Assembly (NCBI GenBank): GCA_905234025.1
Contig: CAJOFT010000008.1
Location: forward strand, 1 to 32,721
Direction of reading: 5' to 3'
From: Paludibacteraceae bacterium
GTDB lineage: Bacteria > Bacteroidota > Bacteroidia > Bacteroidales > Paludibacteraceae
DNA length: 32,721 nucleotides
Below the pieces are notes generated by a model that worked only from the letters and a program-made list of their open reading frames with translations, was not told where the DNA came from and did not search any database. Positions 32,501-32,721 of this stretch are shown here, piece by piece. Within the stretch, counting starts at the first letter, position 1; every line of letters starts with the position of its first letter. Position numbers and translations under genes: made by a program.

Positions 32501-32721
32501 CCATCATAAGCATCCAGCGTCATCACCGGATTGATGATATAAGCGCAAGGATCACCGCTTACCGGCAAAATGCGGAAGTCGTACTTGTACGAAGAAGCAT
32601 TGCTTGTGTATTGACCGATTGTCGAACCGCTATAACCCAATCGTGCATTGGCGGTACGAATAGTATCATCCAAATGGAAATTGAAGGTTACAAGGTCACT
32701 ACTTTCTGCAAACCATTTCTG
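26551..32721 (-). CDS. Giant multidomain T9SS cargo protein (5' end outside the window)
   Basis: At least 2056 residues; the frame is open to the right edge, so the true start and signal peptide are not seen. A TTG at 32673 is not a convincing start. Visible modules include Ig-like and fibronectin-III-like segments (for example ITKNSATANWNSS), a jelly-roll segment beginning NEGFETGDLTGWDF, and a region resembling lamin-tail domains (with LWAIFNPTNDTISLAGMEVW). The C-terminal sorting domain contains ADAEVLVFDMVGKLMRQG, GVYNIVIQ and a final KTFVR, the pattern of type A T9SS signals. The protein is thus expected to be exported by the T9SS and attached or released at the surface. No catalytic motif was recognised. 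Base composition drops sharply within about 30960-31990. Confidence 0.88.
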   Translation of the reverse strand, partial: QKWFAESSDLVTFNFHLDDTIRTANARLGYSGSTIGQYTSNASSYKYDFRILPVSGDPCAYIINPVMTLDAYDGTTATVSIPYDGTTNYEISKDNKETWTDITGTIDCKKLTFSLPLATYKGTNIWLRADGTVCQGDATSVSSLHIPAPVITDPGAQHLYGVINVATSESFAVTGTDMYGTISVTSSNPAITASYEAGNVTVNMASTAVADDYVTTLTLSSVGAANVTVDVTITIRDLAEMTFRIDELSGGKICHNSLTYDDKFYVYLNGGSAVYQANDGSSLVDATYKVGSAVFIRDLSTNGDDWNTGFNNYSVASGIAQFSIPTTSLVSGHTYRISYYNSLANEGAGFFDSNGLGFADAHVDFVYSLDCTAPTAMMPCITSPTSIVAHWDDFTCEAPNTLQLNLFKHNDTELVNADFPTTTISTYSQAGNNAWGCGKTNADQNGVLATNTNSGYTFYTSATSNAFASPKLSTIDASTELQVTFTTKNFASANRTVQLYVVAGNNYPSTSHQKTIYIDDVRTSNKTFSTTSNQLETWNVKLSGLAANDRIVFAASTAAGSYGLKSVTISTVAREYVTGYDHKNVDGTSQEVTGLTANTTYYTTMSCGSKESAEVAFHTWPSSGSSYVKFYEDAGHTTEIEAGDKIVVLGGQTTHVYMVGQKVPGCEVVPTVSSGYGLVDHTTYDPATGALGGYIDLTLTNPAVTSGTLTITDGTGTTYTRPIKSSDCPTDFETLALAASAITKNSATANWNSSANFEGVTEGTLYLYRDGVVDAEYITNEGFETGDLTGWDFLNIGALYSCDAYEVKSSNAHSGTHALYASKEGSGYAGFGYTTVIYGNPVTLPAGTYEMTSWVKVPVYSGYSDKHSYFKQGLAGCTLIGSTNETCYALSPDYTSIQSNNTYVQITDVFVLENPIKALPFVGHRADVGYTFHPFYLDDVSLKRISAPNAEEPDKVFPIADLSAASSQALGTLSGNTQYTYLLKNANGCPSNSITFKTLQADGPVIEADDIEISAPAGSSATGVITVQVWDATAEISVSKGVATGSDQITLGNSTVAQEGGTIRVLFTPNTAPGSTGTCPVILNTRGLAEPVTVNINWTVTAGEDTDKPIVEVTEISNSELKIEHNVEADSVRIVMNREKTADEIELNVGDEIFFSKYYEAYSHKKLWAIFNPTNDTISLAGMEVWRSSSKYDGWHSNVMDLSEMGNIKPGWICPDEEIVVYTTNQVGTCEQNAVGIDVMSTWWQEGTSSDLPLSFSGDDALMLVRKTDAVTIARNNALPTTSAKTGAAISWPEPYSNARGDWYMLDIIGGRTDGGSPSGKNVQGAWHWYNSKTGEYEDGDDKGWVGYGQDMSGASDYNTSSEHPGYLLSTNRCLLVRRKNVTSGANAINSNIENMVTLNTEWQGSHVPTEGDQDAVSCSNFSFVGSYDYAGYYNAWTEVGDYEVGADRNPDGSFTVEMDVPEFYCKTIHIEVMSIDTINGVLSENVHASEDYKVPIVVDANKLTTADLFSFGGDTCANCDVVIRDEAKLSHVSGGVSQFRNMTVYPGASFDNSAKQGFLLDGLLMEAKNDEVGYAIINNNGSTIAAGKVVHVKRIDDQYWYPFSLPYDCDISAIRQQNGKTMGEYWEDWGIKYYDGAARQSEGSSAYPGTSSKYWKQMPVSGTLKANEAYIIGLFTTEWDGQFKSVYFPPKTTKEYTEAGDDAKTTDVYNWVDGLANDKRHHGWNFVGSPYISMFGSSVDGHGLNNKTNLILGMVNELTGEYEDLDYVYVSIPNGGNSKTYKQAKASATTIEPFKGYFVQTVDPTNGTDNTLNLTYQKADRTLSAAPARKATAQKQRVEVDLTVNGEGMSDIAGVVVDDCFTPEYEIAGDLTKMYAAAAKPQLYFLDASNEKMAYIALPDANAENVAMELYAPKAGKYTISLNEGSSRTKGAESIELLYNGNVVANLLIEDYTIEAAKGTNTGYSVRIRRAAQVTTSTETINGEHVTVVCNNGQISICNVPADAEVLVFDMVGKLMRQGKADGEHVVNVDAPQQGVYNIVIQSAEGNAAVKTFVR

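Noticed and set aside
32671-32673. TTG as the start of the giant secreted protein
   Set aside because: The frame stays open to the edge of the window and there is no signal peptide after the TTG, so the gene is simply cut by the window.
1-32721. Insertion sequence, phage or restriction/defence genes
   Set aside because: No transposase, integrase, nuclease or defence motif was recognised in any long frame; the region is mostly housekeeping and secretion genes.

Overview
The window looks like a chromosomal segment of a Bacteroidetes bacterium, most likely of the order Bacteroidales. Three lines of evidence agree. The gene content is typical: an rseC-rnfBCDGEA operon, an ftsK-lolA-trxB cluster, the type IX secretion (T9SS) lipoprotein PorW/SprE, and a giant secreted protein with a Por-type C-terminal sorting domain. 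Promoters follow the Bacteroidetes -33/-7 pattern TTTG-N20-TAnnTTTG. Secreted surface proteins built from chitobiase-C-like and other beta-sandwich modules are abundant. No rRNA, tRNA, CRISPR array or intact insertion sequence was recognised.

Layout. 1-403 (-): 5' part of a secreted-protein gene with its own promoter. 555-6700 (-): ftsK, lolA, trxB and a 663-aa secreted protein, read from a promoter at 6719-6750. 6808-12185 (+): consensus promoter followed by a shortened rseC and the complete rnfBCDGEA set (ferredoxin:NAD+ oxidoreductase ion pump). 12204-13194 (+): a sugar-isomerase-like gene that appears split into two overlapping frames. 13195-16646 (-): porW and tsaB, with tsaB first. 16774-20475 (+): a periplasmic thioredoxin, a K+/H+ antiporter-like protein and an SDR/epimerase with a C-terminal zinc-ribbon-like tail. 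20479-23070 (-): an RsmF-like rRNA methyltransferase and a DEAD-box helicase. 23071-23567: the only long gene-free stretch, holding terminators, promoter-like signals and tandem repeats. 23568-32721 (-): a three-gene operon running off the right edge, made of a giant T9SS cargo of more than 2050 aa, a 108-aa protein with a sorting-signal-like tail, and an 862-aa protein of repeated chitobiase-C-like domains.

How the parts fit. The housekeeping genes cover chromosome segregation (FtsK), outer-membrane lipoprotein transport (LolA), thiol redox control (TrxB, periplasmic Trx), energy conservation (Rnf), ion homeostasis, t6A tRNA modification (TsaB) and RNA metabolism. PorW links the window to T9SS, and the large secreted proteins at both ends are probable clients of that or a related route. 

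The most unusual signal is a set of short degenerate tandem repeats. Octamers of the form AAATGnnn fill two intercistronic spacers. An 11-nt repeat occurs in two other spacers. A 24-nt tandem repeat follows the 862-aa gene. Related in-frame 24-nt duplications occur inside two unrelated genes (trxB and the SDR), and a 9-nt proline-glutamate coding repeat is shared by ftsK and rnfG. Together they suggest that short repeats seed both spacers and coding regions in this genome. Other points of interest are the split isomerase gene, the rseC lacking its usual N-terminal part, a possible second type of secretion tail, and a promoter-to-terminator unit at 23138-23344 that could encode a small RNA.
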